From Xiphias gladius (taxonomy: Eukaryota; Chordata; Actinopteri; Istiophoriformes; Xiphiidae), in assembly GCF_016859285.1 (NCBI RefSeq), contig NC_053408.1, positions 7,537,713-7,601,712 on the forward strand: 64,000 nt of DNA, in the 5' to 3' direction. Shown in pieces: positions 1-12,879 of this stretch. Position numbers and translations under genes: made by a program. Position 1 is the stretch's first letter. Every line of letters begins with the position of its first letter. The notes beneath the pieces were generated by a model. The model was not told the origin of the DNA and made no database searches. It worked only from the letters and a program-made list of their open reading frames with translations.

Positions 1-914
1 CACCTGGTAAATTAGACATGGTCATGTGATATTTCCCCATATTTGCGAGGAGAGAAGTAACACCTGAATGCACCATTAAACTAACCAACCCAGAAAGGAT
101 TGTGTGATAGTGAGTGAGGACTGCAGAGGATACACCGGGTCACATTTCACAGCCGCATTTGGAGAGGTCTCTGGAATGGAACAGCCCTGTCGAACTGTTA
201 TGACGTATTCAGTCTTGAAATACGGACTTTAAAGCAGGCAACCCTGAATTGGGACACAACTTATGTTGTGCAATTGGTCCCTTGACTAACAGAAATGACA
301 TCTAAAAAGGCACAACTTCCTAATATATCTGTTAAATATTTAAATTTATCTTATTCAACACCCACAAAGGCTCCTGCTGAAACCCTTTTTAACCTTTACT
401 ATACATCAGCTCTGACCTTGCCTCCCTTTTCACATTTCTTTTATAACACACAGAACAAAGGTGCACATATCCAACATGCAGCACTTCAATACACTTTATT
501 GACCCTCCATTTCTTCATCTCTCCTTTGTGCACTAATCTGTAGCAGAGTGCTTCCAATGTTGGCCATACAACTCCTGAATCATACCTGTCAGTGGAAATC
601 ACCCAAGTACCGCTTGCTCTCATGCATTTTTTTTCCTTAGTGACAGTCAAATACGATTTTCACCTCAAGACTGTGAAATGACAGCATATGCTTTGAAACA
701 TAAATTTAATGAATAAAAAGTGACACGTGACAAGTGTAAAGATAGCTTTCAAAGCTGGGCTAATGGTGACATTGATAAATCTCTGCAATCCTTAGCGACA
801 AAAGCATCAAAGTACACAATGCGGAGACCAACAACCAACACTCCACACAACTTATAACTTTATGAGAGTCTTAAAGTCCAAGTTGGTTCCACATGAAGGA
901 GGAGGCAATCAGAA

Positions 915-1261
915 CTGAAACTAATGATTATTTTTTATTATTTATAAATCGGCTGTTACTTTTTTGATTAACTAATTATTCATTTAGTCTATAAACGTGT
1001 AACTGCCCATCAAAACTTAGATTTCAAGTTAACATCTTCAGATGTTTTGTTTCGTCTGACCGAACCTTCAAAACCCAAAGACTCAGATATAAAACATAGA
1101 AAAGCAGCAAAAGTTCATATTTGAGAAACTTGAACAAGGAATATTTGATTAAACAACTGTTTAATCATGCATTGATAATTACTCAAGTATCAAAAATCGT
1201 TGCAGATTAATTTTCTGTCGATCAACTAACTGATTAATTGACTAATTGTTTCAGCTCTAGA
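915..1261. repeat. hAT-type nonautonomous repeat (TCGATTAAT family), copy 1
   Basis: Contains the family's hallmark terminal block (GATTAATTGACTAATTGTTTC followed by AGCTCTAG) and inner phrases AAAACCCAAAG and TTTGAGAAACTTGAA. The family is very common in spiny-rayed fish. Confidence 0.65.
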
Positions 1262-1407
1262 GGTAATCAAATGCAGTTTATAACAAAAGGTTCTGTTTTG
1301 TCAGAATGTGGGTACTCCATTCAAGAACAAACACAGCTTAACAACAGTCCTGGTAGCAGTTTCCCTTAAATCTTCTTAAAACCAAGATCTCTTTCCCTCA
1401 TGGGTGA

Positions 1408-1609
1408 CTTCTGTGGTGACATCTCCAAACGTGTTGTTTGTCTGACCGTGAGTCCAAAACCCAAAGATATTCAGTTTACCATCATAGAAGAAAAAGAAAA
1501 TCAGAAAATATTCACATTAGAGAAGCTGGACCCTGTGTATTCTTATCATTTTTTTCTTAAAAAATACTTAAACAATTCATCAATTATCAAAATTGTTACC
1601 AATTAACAG
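1408..1609. repeat. hAT-type nonautonomous repeat, copy 2 (fragment)
   Basis: Carries the family's inner phrases AAAACCCAAAGATATTCAGT, AGAAAATATTCACATTAGAG and AAGCTGGA, followed by a degraded terminal block. Confidence 0.65.
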
Positions 1610-4600
1610 TACAACAAAAAAAAATTTATATCAGTGCACCAACATTAATACCAACTATAGACCTGTTACCCCTATGCCACGCAATTTTCAGTTGACTAAT
1701 TCAATATCGATTCTTAAAATCCCAAGATCAATCTTTGCATTTGCGCCTTTTTCAGTAAATATGTGTAGTTACTTGGCAGTACAGTATAGTTACTTGTTGT
1801 AAGTGGTTCAGTTCAAGCTGCATGATGTGTAAAATAGCTGCTTTGTGGAAATTGAGTTTTTACAACCTGCACAAAACGGTTATTTTAAGTTAACAACTAA
1901 CATAGATGACAACTGGCTTCATAGGACACCTTGAGTCACAACAGTCTCATAAACTGTGCTTTAATGACTGTAAATACAGTCCATGCGGACCTGCCGCGGT
2001 TTACGTGACTGTCATGACTCGGGATGGTTAGCAGACTCTGGCTATCTCATAGTGAATCTAGTGATTGCATCTTCTAGAGGGACATACTGAAAAACTAATC
2101 ACCAAACTGATCTTAGCTGATCTTGTGTTTGTTAAAGAGATATTATCTCTGGCTACGAGACGTGAAGCGTGGAAGTTGAGTGAAAAGTGTGTGGATTCTA
2201 CTTTACTCAGTCTGTCCCTGGCGGGGGAGCTAACACCAGCTAACAGCTGGCTGCAGATATCAGGCTGATGCCTTTGTCAACACAAACAGTGCAGATAAAT
2301 TAGTGAGCAGACTTTCAGTTTCTGTCCTACCTGTGCTCAAAGTGACAATTAAACTGGATATCTGTACTTAACTGAAGAATCTGCTACTTAGAGTCCATGT
2401 GAAGCTGTATGGGATAGCATTTATTTTATTTTAAAATAATGATGACGTCCTCATAAGTGGTGATGTTTTTTTTTAATTATCCTTGCTCAACTGTTTTGCA
2501 CACGTGGGCCTAAGAAAATATCGACGTATCACGTTTTAGTCGTATTGAATTTGCCAAAGAAAATAATTCCTTGGTCCACAGTTTTATAACCAGGTAAAGT
2601 GATAAATATTTAACCTGTAATTTGCCCTTGACACAATTTTATATTCAAGGAAACAACAGTTTTGCTCACTTTTCTAAGTTCCCAGGATTCGAAATGAATC
2701 GATTCTGGATTTTGTTCATTAAAGTCTAATCAGAAGATCAGTGCCGACATCCAGCCCTACAATATGCGACAGTTTGTATTCCAAGGATATTTCATCAATG
2801 AAATCCGCACAAAAAAATATCTGCATGGCTCAATGTCAGTTGCCTTCATGTTGATGATACATTATGTACTTCTTGCTCTAAGTGAATATTCTAGGTAAGG
2901 AAATGAAAAAGCTGCATGCAAACTGATTTACTCCAATTAATACTTAAACTGTTTTTTCTAACCAGTGCAAATTCTTCCTTATTATGGAATAATAGAAATT
3001 TACATTTTTTAAAAAGCACCTTGAGATTCCTACAGATCCATCACTTCACAGCCGAGGCCCTTTTTTGGATCTGCCAAACTCTAAAAGAAGCTTGATGACT
3101 GTCTCAATCTCACACTGACACTGTGTTTCATCTGCTTCTCAGTCTTTACACAGAGACTGCTGACTCAGATAAGATTATCAGCTTTTGAACTCCTCCCGTA
3201 TCTGGCTTGCAGGGCACCAGCCCAACACCAAGTGATGTCATATACTGGTCACCTGTGCACCTTATCGCAATCTGATATACTGGAGAAGGTGAGCAGAGGG
3301 GCTGCCAGACTAAATTTCAACACTACACAATACAAAATTGATAATGAAATGTGAATTAACCACAAGCCTTAGCTTGACAAATGCTGATGATAAATCCCTG
3401 CCATAAAGAAGGGCAATTTAAACTGGCTTAATTATCTAAGATCATATAAAATTTCCAAACTTTAAAGGTAATAAAAAGAGACAGCAAAGTTTGGTCTTCT
3501 CACACACTTGTCCCTCTTTACATGAGAAGTAAGGTGCTTCACTTTAAACTTAAAATCTCAGCAATCATTTTCTTTGCCATGGATTCAGGAGATATGTATC
3601 AGAAGTTGGAGGAGTACCCTTTGCATTGCTGGTGGAGTGTCTGCTCATTAATAAGGAAAGTCGGAGCAGAACTTTTCATTCTGACAGCCTAGGAGAAATT
3701 CATGTTTCAACAGAGTCAACCTAGGAAAATGAGCCCTAGTTGCATAAAAAATTCTGGACATTCCTATCCAATATTGGATAAAAAACTAATAGGGATGATT
3801 GACAGGTTTGATTACTGATAGCATGGGGTGACATACGATACTTAGAACTGATCACATAGAATTTTCTAATATACTTTGTATCTAAGAAGAGTACAGTATG
3901 AAAAGCTCAATAAGTAGGTTGAAGCAATCAGCATCTAGCTGTTGGTTGCTTTCAAAACAAAACGAAAAAAAAAAAAAAAAACCTTTACAATAACAACAAA
4001 AGCTCATACCAGTCCATATTTAATGGCAATTTTTAGTGTCACATCAGCAGAACTTTTTTAAAATAGTCTCCAAGTTATGGCTGATGACATGTGCTCATAT
4101 AGACCTATACTGCTGTACTTGATATCTACAGGAAAGTTGGGAGTTACCAACCAAGCCCATGTTTATAGTCAGGGCAAACCCTGTACATTTTACACGGCTG
4201 CCCCGTGCCTGTGGATGCTTGGAATATATGTAATTGCAATAAAACTAGAACAAGTGTGGCAAATTATTGGTTTATATATGCTTAGTTTAAGTTACAATAA
4301 TGTGTTATTACTGTTCATTTCACATGATTATTTTTGACGGTTTTCCACCTTCACAATACCTTCTGAACCTCACCAAAAAATGTTATACTATATATTGTTA
4401 TATGCTTAAGAATGTAGGACTATATGAAATTTTTTAGGTAAAAAAAAAAATCAGCAAATGAGAATCAGTGAAGTGTCGGGAGGAGCATTGCTGTTAGTGC
4501 CGCAGTGAAACATGACTTCTTACAAACACGTTAACAACTTGTGACTAACTTTAAGTGTTATCTGCTTAGACTGCATTTCATGTGGACTGACTGACTTCAA

Positions 4601-5029
4601 CAGATATACTAGACGTAAAAATGGGCCATTTCGGCTATAATTACCCTCTAAGGTCGCTGCATATACAACATGACATACAGTAGCTATCTAACTGGCACTA
4701 TATGCAGTTTGTTAGACTCATACTGGCGATTAACTCTGGACTTTGTTAACGCTACATGACTACTTACTGGAATTATTGGGACGTACAGCAGCTTCTGGTT
4801 GTGTGCTTGTTTAAATATACTGTTATTTCTTTAGAAATATTATTACAGTGCCAAGCTAAACATTGACACTCATATGACAAAGTCCGTTAAACTGTCATTA
4901 GCTAGTTATAGCTAGTGTAGCCCATACCATGCTAGATTAGCTCGTTTGGGACCAGACTAAGCACTGGAGACCAACATACCGTCTGTCTGTTAACATTAGT
5001 GTTACTTTAAATTTCCTTCATTCAGAACT

Positions 5030-6060
5030 GTCTCGCTAACGTTGGCGGTAAGAGAGTTAGTTTGAAACTTAAAATGAAGGGTCAGGTTTTATTCGGGCAA
5101 TGGTCTGTTTTTACGCTAACGTTACTACACAACCCTGTTAATGTTGCATGAATCGTCTGACTGTGTTTGGAAATGCGTTTCTGTGTTAAATACCAATCCA
5201 CTGACCACATGCTGAACTCCAGTCCTCTTAACACTGGTCCCTCCGTTGAAAGGCCTAGTTTGCTAGTGTGTTGATACGAGCTAACGTTAGCTGACGTGCT
5301 AATGTTAACTTAACAGTTAGCTGTCGTTGGAGCCAGCGCAATTCCCCAGGTTGTCAAACTCTAGCTAATGACGTTAGCGGACATACTAGCATGCTACTTA
5401 CGTTTTCCTGCTGTTGTGCGAATGTAGATCCAATCTTGATTATCTGCCGGATTCTGCTTTTGTGTGAAGATATGTCGTTAACCTAGCTATCTACGGAGCT
5501 AACGTTAGCCGGCTAGCTATGTTATGTTTCCTTATTTGACAAAAATAATCGAGATTGGCCTCAGATGAGCGGCGATAATTCCTTTCTCGGTGGTTCCCTG
5601 CTTGGACAGCGTTGATTTTTACGCATGTTTGACGCCAGTTCTGTCTCTCACATTAAATGAAGACAATTTCGATCGTTCCTAAACAAATATGGACACTGAG
5701 AATTGGTTATATTATACAACACTGACAAATCTAGCACTTTCTTCCATTGAAAGGCCAGAGCTATCCTTCGACTTTGGGTGCTGAACAAGAGGAGGTGTTA
5801 TTTTTGGCATATGCTTGGTGATTGGTTACAACGTCTAGGCGAAACGTCGGTTAATTGGCTCCTTTTTATGTCAATTAGCTCTGCCCCTGTCCAAAACTAC
5901 ATTTTCATTGGTCTATTACCGAAGTTCTGTGATGCGCTGGATCTGTAGGAAACACTTGTAACTGTTACTAGCATATGCCGAATCCACTCTGGGTAGGCGG
6001 TGTCGTGCGTGAAATAAAAATGTTCAACGCCGTAGCTGGAGAAATTTGAGCCTAACGTGA
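5030..6060. promoter_or_regulatory. CpG-rich, CCAAT-rich promoter-like patch of an unidentified transcript
   Basis: CpG density is clearly higher here than in the flanks. Three CCAAT boxes (ATTGG/CCAAT form) lie at about 5820, 5853 and 5910. Palindromes GCTAACGTTAGC occur at 5280-5291 and 5498-5509. On the minus strand a consensus splice donor AAAAC|GTAAGT lies at about 5400, which could close a noncoding first exon. I recognise no coding sequence attached to it. Confidence 0.4.
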
Positions 6061-6189
6061 CGACCAAGACTCAAAAAATAAAGATAAAACCAAAGCCGGC
6101 CTAGTTGAGACTTACACGTTTTACTATCCTCAACATGTTTTGTAGTCGCCACACACACGAGCCGAGTGCCCCGGAGTGAATAACAAGCG

Positions 6190-6350
6190 CGATCTAATCC
6201 AAGTACAGCAGGGATGCTTGAAGGGGTTCCAGTGGGGGTCTCCAGCAGAATCAGAGTCGGAGTTATTGGCCAAGTATGTTCGTGCATACAAGGAATTTGA
6301 CTCCGGTTTCTCGTGGCTCTCGGTGTTCTTGGACACAGTACACAGGACCA
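6190..6350 (+). repeat. dispersed teleost repeat fragment (ACAAGGAATTTGACTCCGG type)
   Basis: The phrase AATCAGAGTCGGAGTTATTG, followed by GCCAAGTATGTTCG and ACAAGGAATTTGACTCCGG, is a widely dispersed fish repeat module. Reading frames of 73 and 134 codons over it on the minus strand are not credible genes. Confidence 0.6.
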
Positions 6351-9010
6351 ACTAACTAATGTCCGGGGAGATACACTTGGACGTACCAAAAACAAGGACA
6401 ACAAAGCTGAGCAAAGATAAACAAACATAAAAATATGACTATTATGTACGAGCCAGTGTTTGACACAACAATAACTGAAAAAATGTTACTACCATTTTCC
6501 AGAAATTATGCTATTTCAAGAATTTACACATAACTATTAGGTTTCACTCACTCCACTACCACTCCCTTTAGCCTATGCATTGTGTAGATAGTTACACGTT
6601 ATGACTAAATTTCTCCTCTCCTCATAGGGAAAGAAATTTGATCAAATATAAAATGTGGTGGCAACGATGCTGAGAAACCGAATCAGCTTTACTGTCCAGA
6701 TCCGACACTTGGTCACCGATTAACTAAACGTAATCACGTCCAGGAATCTAGTCTCAAGGAAATTTATACCAATGATCAGGTTTTCAGTTGGGCTGAATGC
6801 GGCCTTGGTTCAGTTTTTACGCTCACGTTTGGTGACACTTGTCACCTTGTCTAGGTGTAGCCCACATGTTACTGATCGTGTCATGTCTTCAGTTTAATTC
6901 ATGTTACCCTGGGTTTTTCATCAGTCAAACCTAAAAACACAATGTTTGTTATTGCTGTCAGGTAAGTCAGGCTCCTAAATACATGCATCTCTAATAGCTG
7001 AACAGTGCCAGGCCAATAGTTCCGACCCTCTAACCTCCACCTCCTTCTCCAGGTGAATGAAGGGGAAACAAAATCACACGCTGCTCTCATACGTAATCTT
7101 GATTGTACTGTACAAAAATGTCTTCCTTATTGTATGATGTTTGTTTTGTTTTTGTTTGTTTTTTTACTCCTTATCTGATCTTCAACACGCAGCTACGGCT
7201 TGTCTGGGACAAACTGACACTTGAACATTGACCACTGCGTTATGGTGTGACACATGGTCTTTTTTTCCTGCATACATCAAAAGAGATTACACCGTTATCT
7301 CTCTGCTGACTGTACCTAAAGGAATGTCATAAGGGATGGCAATTATTACTCCCACTCTCTTCTAAACTAACCGCTGAGGGATTCAGACATTTACCGCTCT
7401 ACCGTCGGATCTTGTTTTTAGGAGGAACTCCAGTTTCAGTACAGAATCTAGTCAGGTGGAAAGCCAATAGAGCAAATGGAAACTTCGAGCTTAATCAAGC
7501 CTGCAACACATAACTGCAATAAAAAAACAAACTAATACTGTGCCCAGGGTCAGATTACCAATTTGGAACAGCGAGGAACTTCCCCCAGGGCCGCAGAAGT
7601 GCCAACAGGTAGTATTTCAGTGTAGAAAAACTGCACATATTGAACAGGGAGTGGGAGGAACTGGGGCTTTATAGGAGGCCAACTACTAATTTGGGCCATC
7701 TAGCAGATTAATCTCGCCAGGACTGTAGACTGCAAGAAACTGTGCAAACTTCGTGTTGCAAACGTCATGCTGCAGTCAGACCAGAGTCGTACATAAATGC
7801 AACACAAGGAGTTTTCTTTTCTTTTCTTCCTTGGCCTGATGTACAGCAGACTGTCTAGTTTTATGAGAAAAATAGGGAACGATGAGGATGTTTTTCATGA
7901 GAATGAAAGATGTCAAAGCCCAACATGGGTCAAAGATCAGCAGTAGGTCAGGTGGTTCCCCGCATGACATGAGTAATGAGTAACGTGTTTTACATGAGCT
8001 CTGCCTGGTCTCACAGCGAGAGATATGACGCTCACTGGGCACAGCATCATAAAAATTATTACAATGAACCTGAGATGTTTGCTCGGTCAGCCATGTTTTC
8101 TCGTTTGAAAAAAAGCCATAGTTTACCCCGAATTCAAGACAAATTAGTACTACTTAAGAAAGTCATGAACCGGACAGCTTTGTGCGACAGGTGAATTTAG
8201 CAATCATCCCTGTCGTCCGATGATTAGTTAGCTCCAAGACATCCTCGAGGTCTCTCTTCCCTTTCCCTTTCTCCTCAACTCTCATTGTTCATTCTTCACA
8301 TAACTGTACTGTACAGATCAATACAACACAACGCGATCTCCTGGAAGACTCTTGAGTGAGAAGCTCAGACCCTGGCTCCTTCCTCACCTAAACACAGCTG
8401 GCCAACCACTGCGTGAAGTGGGTGTTAATGTTGGATTGTCGGTTGATTCTGAAAGTAACTTCAATGGTCGGATGCAGCCCCTTCAATCATGAAGTCAGAA
8501 AGGTGTGGAAAGAGGGGGTTTCTGACGCAGTTTCGATGGAGTATACTGGTACGTTTACTCTGCAGTATAAGGGCATATGTAAACAAAAAATGTGGTAAAA
8601 AGATTATACACATGAAAATAGAATATAAGGACTTCAACGTCAGTTGGTTTTTGAGAAGCCTGGAAAAAGTCTTCCACCACCAGAGTATGAATAAATACAT
8701 GAAAAACAAAGACATGCAAAGAAATAAAATGTAGGCTGGAGTGAATAGAACTGTGGTGGGGAGATTAAAGCATAAACTGTAGTATAAGTGCGTGTATAAA
8801 GATGTTTTAGTTAGATAGTGTATCAGTGAATCAATGTGTGCGATGGCAGGATGGGGAAAGCGGGGCTTATCCGTTGTCATTTTGTGTTTCTCCCTCAGGA
8901 TTATGCTTGTGTCTTATTAATGAAAAACTCATCAGATATCAGAACAGCTCCCTAAGGAACCAGCCAGGGTTATGAGACACAGGTCAGATTAAGACCCTGT
9001 TTAAATACTC

Positions 9011-9037
9011 TGTGTGAGTGTGTGTGTGTGTGTGTGA
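9011..9037 (+). repeat. TG microsatellite
   Basis: Imperfect TG repeat of 27 nt. Confidence 0.9.
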
Positions 9038-9238
9038 GCATTTTACAGAAGGATAGAGAGTGTGAGTGAGCAGAAGACAGCCAGCAGAGTGGTATTTAAT
9101 TTTCCAAGATGAGGGATTATCACTGGCAGAATTTGATCATTCTGCTCTGATCTCAGGCTATTCAATCACAGCTTATCCCAAATATTAAACTCTTAGTCTT
9201 TTGTCCCCTCTCCCCTCAGTCCCTCACAAACAAACACA

Positions 9239-9243
<5 letters not shown>

Positions 9244-9318
<75 letters not shown>
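9244..9318 (+). repeat. CA microsatellite, about 75 nt
   Basis: Essentially uninterrupted CA repeat; the Thr-His reading frame across it is a translation of the repeat, not a gene. Confidence 0.97.
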
Positions 9319-9319
<1 letters not shown>

Positions 9320-9674
9320 CATTTCCACACATACAGATGCTTGCACCACTCCAACTGCCGATTTCTCATTGAAGAAAGTGGCCCACTGAGCCTACTGTCA
9401 GGGATGTGTCAGTGATTGTTCAGCCACCTGGTCACCTCAGGGGATGGCTGAGGAGGTTGGAGGTGGGGGACGGGGCAACTGGTGGGGGTGGGGGCGGGGA
9501 GCTGGAGCTGGGGGGGAGGGGTCTCTGGTGCGATGATGCTAGGCTTTAGCGTCTTATGGAGGCAACTGAGGAGAGTAAATTAAAAAACTGTTCCGTCTAA
9601 TCCGGAGCACCAAGAACAAGTGGCACACACTCTAAAATCTGATCCCTCGTGTTTACATGGATCTGGATGAGCTT

Positions 9675-9675
<1 letters not shown>

Positions 9676-9712
<37 letters not shown>
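9676..9712 (+). repeat. CA microsatellite, 37 nt
   Basis: Uninterrupted CA repeat in an intergenic region. Confidence 0.95.
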
Positions 9713-9717
<5 letters not shown>

Positions 9718-10372
9718 TGCCGGTAACACATGCACACACTACAACATTCCCTCTCAAATGACATAAACTGTATGCATACACACATATTGCCTCCCGCTAA
9801 ATACTCTGTGATTGTCTCCCAGGCCGGATGGAGGGAGGGAAGGAGGGAGGGAGGGATGGTGGAGGCATGGGGGGTGACAGGAGGTAGAAGGCCCTGATCT
9901 GCACTCTCATTTTCAGCCTGGAGATCTGCACCCGGGACATCTGGGTCACATCATTACCGCAATCTTCTGCTTGTTCATTCCCAGCTTTACAGGGCTTAGA
10001 GTGACAGACCTGCACACAAACATCCACACAAAGCACATACACATACAAGGAAACAGACACATACAGCATGTAACAGTTGCCAGCGGTAAAATAAATCATG
10101 TCGGAAAAAGAATAAATTGATGGCCAGGGTCTTCAGTAATACACGCTAAGACACAGTGAAGAAACTGAACGGTATTCGCACGCTGGTTAAAGATGTGTGT
10201 ATGTCAAATTAAAGTTTTTCTGAATAGCTGGATTTAAAATGTCATAAAATACACTGATGAATATAAATTATTATAGGAGTGAGCAGAGGTGGACTAGTAA
10301 GAAACTTCCCTGCAGCCATCACCTGACAAAATGTTCTGGAGGAAGTCAAATGCATCTTTTTAGTGCAGTCAC

Positions 10373-10447
10373 GCCGCCCTCTAGTGGTAGAAACCTGGTT
10401 TTACAACAGAGTGGTAGTTCCACCTAGTGACCAACAGGGGGCGCCGC
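10373..10447. promoter_or_regulatory. pair of divergent CTCF-like sites
   Basis: On the minus strand 10387-10373 reads CCACTAGAGGGCGGC, close to the CTCF core. On the plus strand 10431-10447 reads CCAACAGGGGGCGCCGC, another close match. The two face outwards, about 45 nt apart. Position between mta3/tRNA and the left intergenic region would fit a domain boundary. Confidence 0.5.
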
Positions 10448-10819
10448 TGAGCGAAAACGGAAGAATATGTATTTATATATTATGTTATATGTATTTTCCT
10501 TTTTCCGTTCAATTCTAAAAATGACAAAATAATGACAATAATTAATAATAACGATCATTTTAATTATGATAAACTTCACTTAGCTAGCGCTATTCATGCA
10601 CAAAATGCAGCTCAAAGCTCTTCACATGTTAAAGAAAAGAGCACATAATTCAAACAGCATTGAAAATATTAAAATACTAATAATTTAAAACGAGGAAGGA
10701 GGTGAAATGATGACAGTTAAAACAAAATAGCAGTGAACAGTTAGCAACAGTTAAAATATAATAAAAAAATAAATAAATAATAATAAATAATAAATTAAAT
10801 ATAACCATACTTAATAATT

Positions 10820-10920
10820 GTGCTTTCTTCTATTGCCTTGTTTCCTTTTATACATTATGTAAAGCCCTTTGGATCACCTTGTTGTTAAATTGACCTATAT
10901 TAATAAACTTACCTTATCCT
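10820..10920 (+). repeat. 3' end of a dispersed SINE/LINE-like repeat
   Basis: TGTAAAGCCCTTTGGATCAC and a following TATATTAATAAACTTACCTT resemble the common fish tail module 'AAGCACTTTG ... CTATATAAATAAA'. Diverged. Confidence 0.4.
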
Positions 10921-11463
10921 GCTTTACCTTATGTTTGTGCAGTGTATTACTATTATTAATAACTTTATAAAAAAAAAAGAAAGAAAGAAAAAGTATATAT
11001 AAGCGGATATATCTCAGTACCTGTAACACCAAAGGCCGGTGCTTCTCCTTATGAAATATTACATCTTGGTGTGTGTTCGCAATGAAAGATGTCGTTCTAT
11101 ACTCCACAAAAGTTACAAGAATATGCATATATAGTAATCAAACCTGACTTCCTGGTGTTTTTAACGTATGAGTCAGAGTCCTAAAAACCCGTCCACTGAG
11201 TTATATTCACACAATCACGATTTAATCATGTGATTGTGCCAGTTAGGTTTTGCATAGAGTGATATATATACAAAGTTTCAGTGCAGTACTGACAACACTG
11301 ACAAACGCAGCAGAGCACGGTACGCTGTGTATTCTTAGAGTCGCACCTGAGTGTATCTCAGCTGCATTGGAGGGGATTACTGTGTGACGTCGTTGGTACA
11401 GGAAGTCCCCTCTCATCCGGCTCGCGGGGATCTACCTGCCTGTCACCAGGTGAGGGTTCGTCT

Positions 11464-11468
11464 AAAAA
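11464..11468 (-). terminator. RNA polymerase III terminator of tRNA-Ile(UAU)
   Basis: A T5 run on the minus strand begins 3 nt after the discriminator base, as expected for polymerase III termination. Confidence 0.8.
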
Positions 11469-11471
11469 CTC

Positions 11472-11565
11472 TGCTCCAGGTGAGGCTCGAACTCACAACC
11501 TCGGCATTGCTTGGCTGAATACTGTCATATAAGTACCGCGCGCTAACCGATTGCGCCACTGGAGC
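11472..11565 (-). tRNA. tRNA-Ile (anticodon UAU) with a 20-nt intron
   Basis: Read on the minus strand, the gene begins GCTCCAG and ends CTGGAGC plus discriminator A. D stem is GCGC/GCGC, anticodon stem CGGTA/TGCCG, anticodon loop CTTATAA (split by the intron), and T arm GTTCGAGCC. The internal A box (TGGCGCAATCGG) and B box (GGTTCGAGCCT type, here AGTTCGAGCCT) are present. A 20-nt insertion right after base 37 is the usual place of the tRNA-Ile(UAU) intron, which all vertebrate copies I know carry. It decodes the rare AUA codon. The 74-nt mature form is intact. CpG-rich flanks extend about 200 nt upstream. Confidence 0.97.
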
Positions 11566-12429
11566 TTCGGCATCTTCCGGCCGGGAAGCCGGTTTAAGAC
11601 GGACACTGGCGCTGACGTAGAACGGATGCGTTCGACTTCGGTTTATTTCTGTTTTCAAGGAGTGGAGCGACAGGAATAACGGGGACTGGACGAGGACCGG
11701 TGGTCGCACGGAGTCCGGCAGACCACGGCCTACAGACGGACCGGCTCGCTTGCTGCGTTCAAGTACCTCTCACAGAGCTACGACTTCCAAGCTCAACAGC
11801 AGTATTTACGACTACTGCGTGTTTTTTTTTTTTCCTCGCTGTTCAAAAAACAAAACAACAAACAAACAAAGCAAACAAACAACGTGACTCTTGTTCTAAA
11901 ACTAAATGTCTGGTGACCCTACTAGTCTAACAGCATACCTGATATGTGTTAAGGAAAAACAAAACAAAAAAACACTGGCCTATACATTGATAGATTAAGA
12001 AGGGATTGTGTTGGTGAGGTTTGTTTTTTAACTGAGGCATCTCACGACAAAAGAAAGGAAACGAAAAGAACAAGAAAAGGCCGTTCAAAGGCCTCAACAT
12101 TATCCCCGTCCCCAGTTGCAAAGTATTCAATGAAATCAATGAAAAACACGACGCATAAAATCAAGTCAAAAGTGAAAGATTATGAGGTAAAAAGCAACTG
12201 GAAAAAAAAAAACCTTTAAACTGCATGAGAACATAGTTGACGTTGAAACATGAAGTATGTAAATATAAAACACAAGGGATAGAAAAATGTGAAGAAGAAC
12301 TCAGTTCGTTTGAGTTGTTCGTTTAAGTTTCCACTTTCCGTGCACAGAGAAAATTCACTACAGGTGACCAAACCCGGAAACCAGAATTTGATGTGGGGAA
12401 AATATGAGCCACAAAATGCTGAAACCGGA

Positions 12430-12480
12430 CTTGACGCAGCAGTGGAAGAGATATTCAGATCTTTTACTTGACCTGAAGTA
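12430..12480 (+). repeat. fragment of the 'ACTTAAGTAAAAGTA' teleost repeat
   Basis: CAGTGGAAGAGATATTCAGATC followed by TTTTACTTGACC is the typical edge of this repeat family, which is better preserved at 17940-18845. Confidence 0.4.
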
Positions 12481-12879
12481 GCATAACACATAGGCTAACT
12501 GAAAACTGTACTTTAGCACTGGCACTGAGTAAGCCTGGGTTTAGGTTCATCTGAAAGTGACAACGGTAATGCGATTCAAAACAGTGCTAATGAACTCATA
12601 CTCCAAAGTGTTAATCGGTACAATTGTCTTTTCATCACTTTGATCATATGGCTTCCATACTCTGTCTGCCAAGGAAACATAAATCATAAAAACTCACTTG
12701 GTGCAACTGAACACTTTCGACACAGTGTTTGCACCTGCTCCTGGTCTTAATTATAACATTTCTGACGGCAAGTGAAGGCAGCAGATTTCCACAGGTGCTG
12801 CTGTGCTCTGCCTGTGCTACTGATAAACTCCGTATACACTATGTGGCTTTGTAGTTCCAGTTAAGGGAAGTGCTAACAC

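Larger units (their letters stand above)
1..5029. other. AT-rich intergenic sequence, no recognised gene
   Basis: Only short stop-broken frames are seen. It holds two degraded copies of a hAT-type repeat (915-1261, 1408-1609) and a possible isolated exon at 3213-3288. The rest shows nothing I can name. Confidence 0.5.
6430..10370. other. intergenic sequence, no recognised gene
   Basis: Short overlapping frames on both strands, none recognisable. A G-rich tract lies at 9466-9522 and CA/TG microsatellites at 9011-9037, 9244-9318 and 9676-9712. Confidence 0.5.

Noticed and set aside
6024..6428. 134-codon frame on the minus strand (and a 73-codon frame in another phase)
   Set aside because: It overlaps a dispersed repeat fragment, has no recognisable domain, and two minus-strand phases are open over the same place.
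7976..8194. 72-codon plus-strand frame
   Set aside because: No known motif, an overlapping frame on the other strand, and no splice or promoter signals that I could support.
9201..9389. Thr-His repeat protein frame
   Set aside because: Pure translation of a CA microsatellite.
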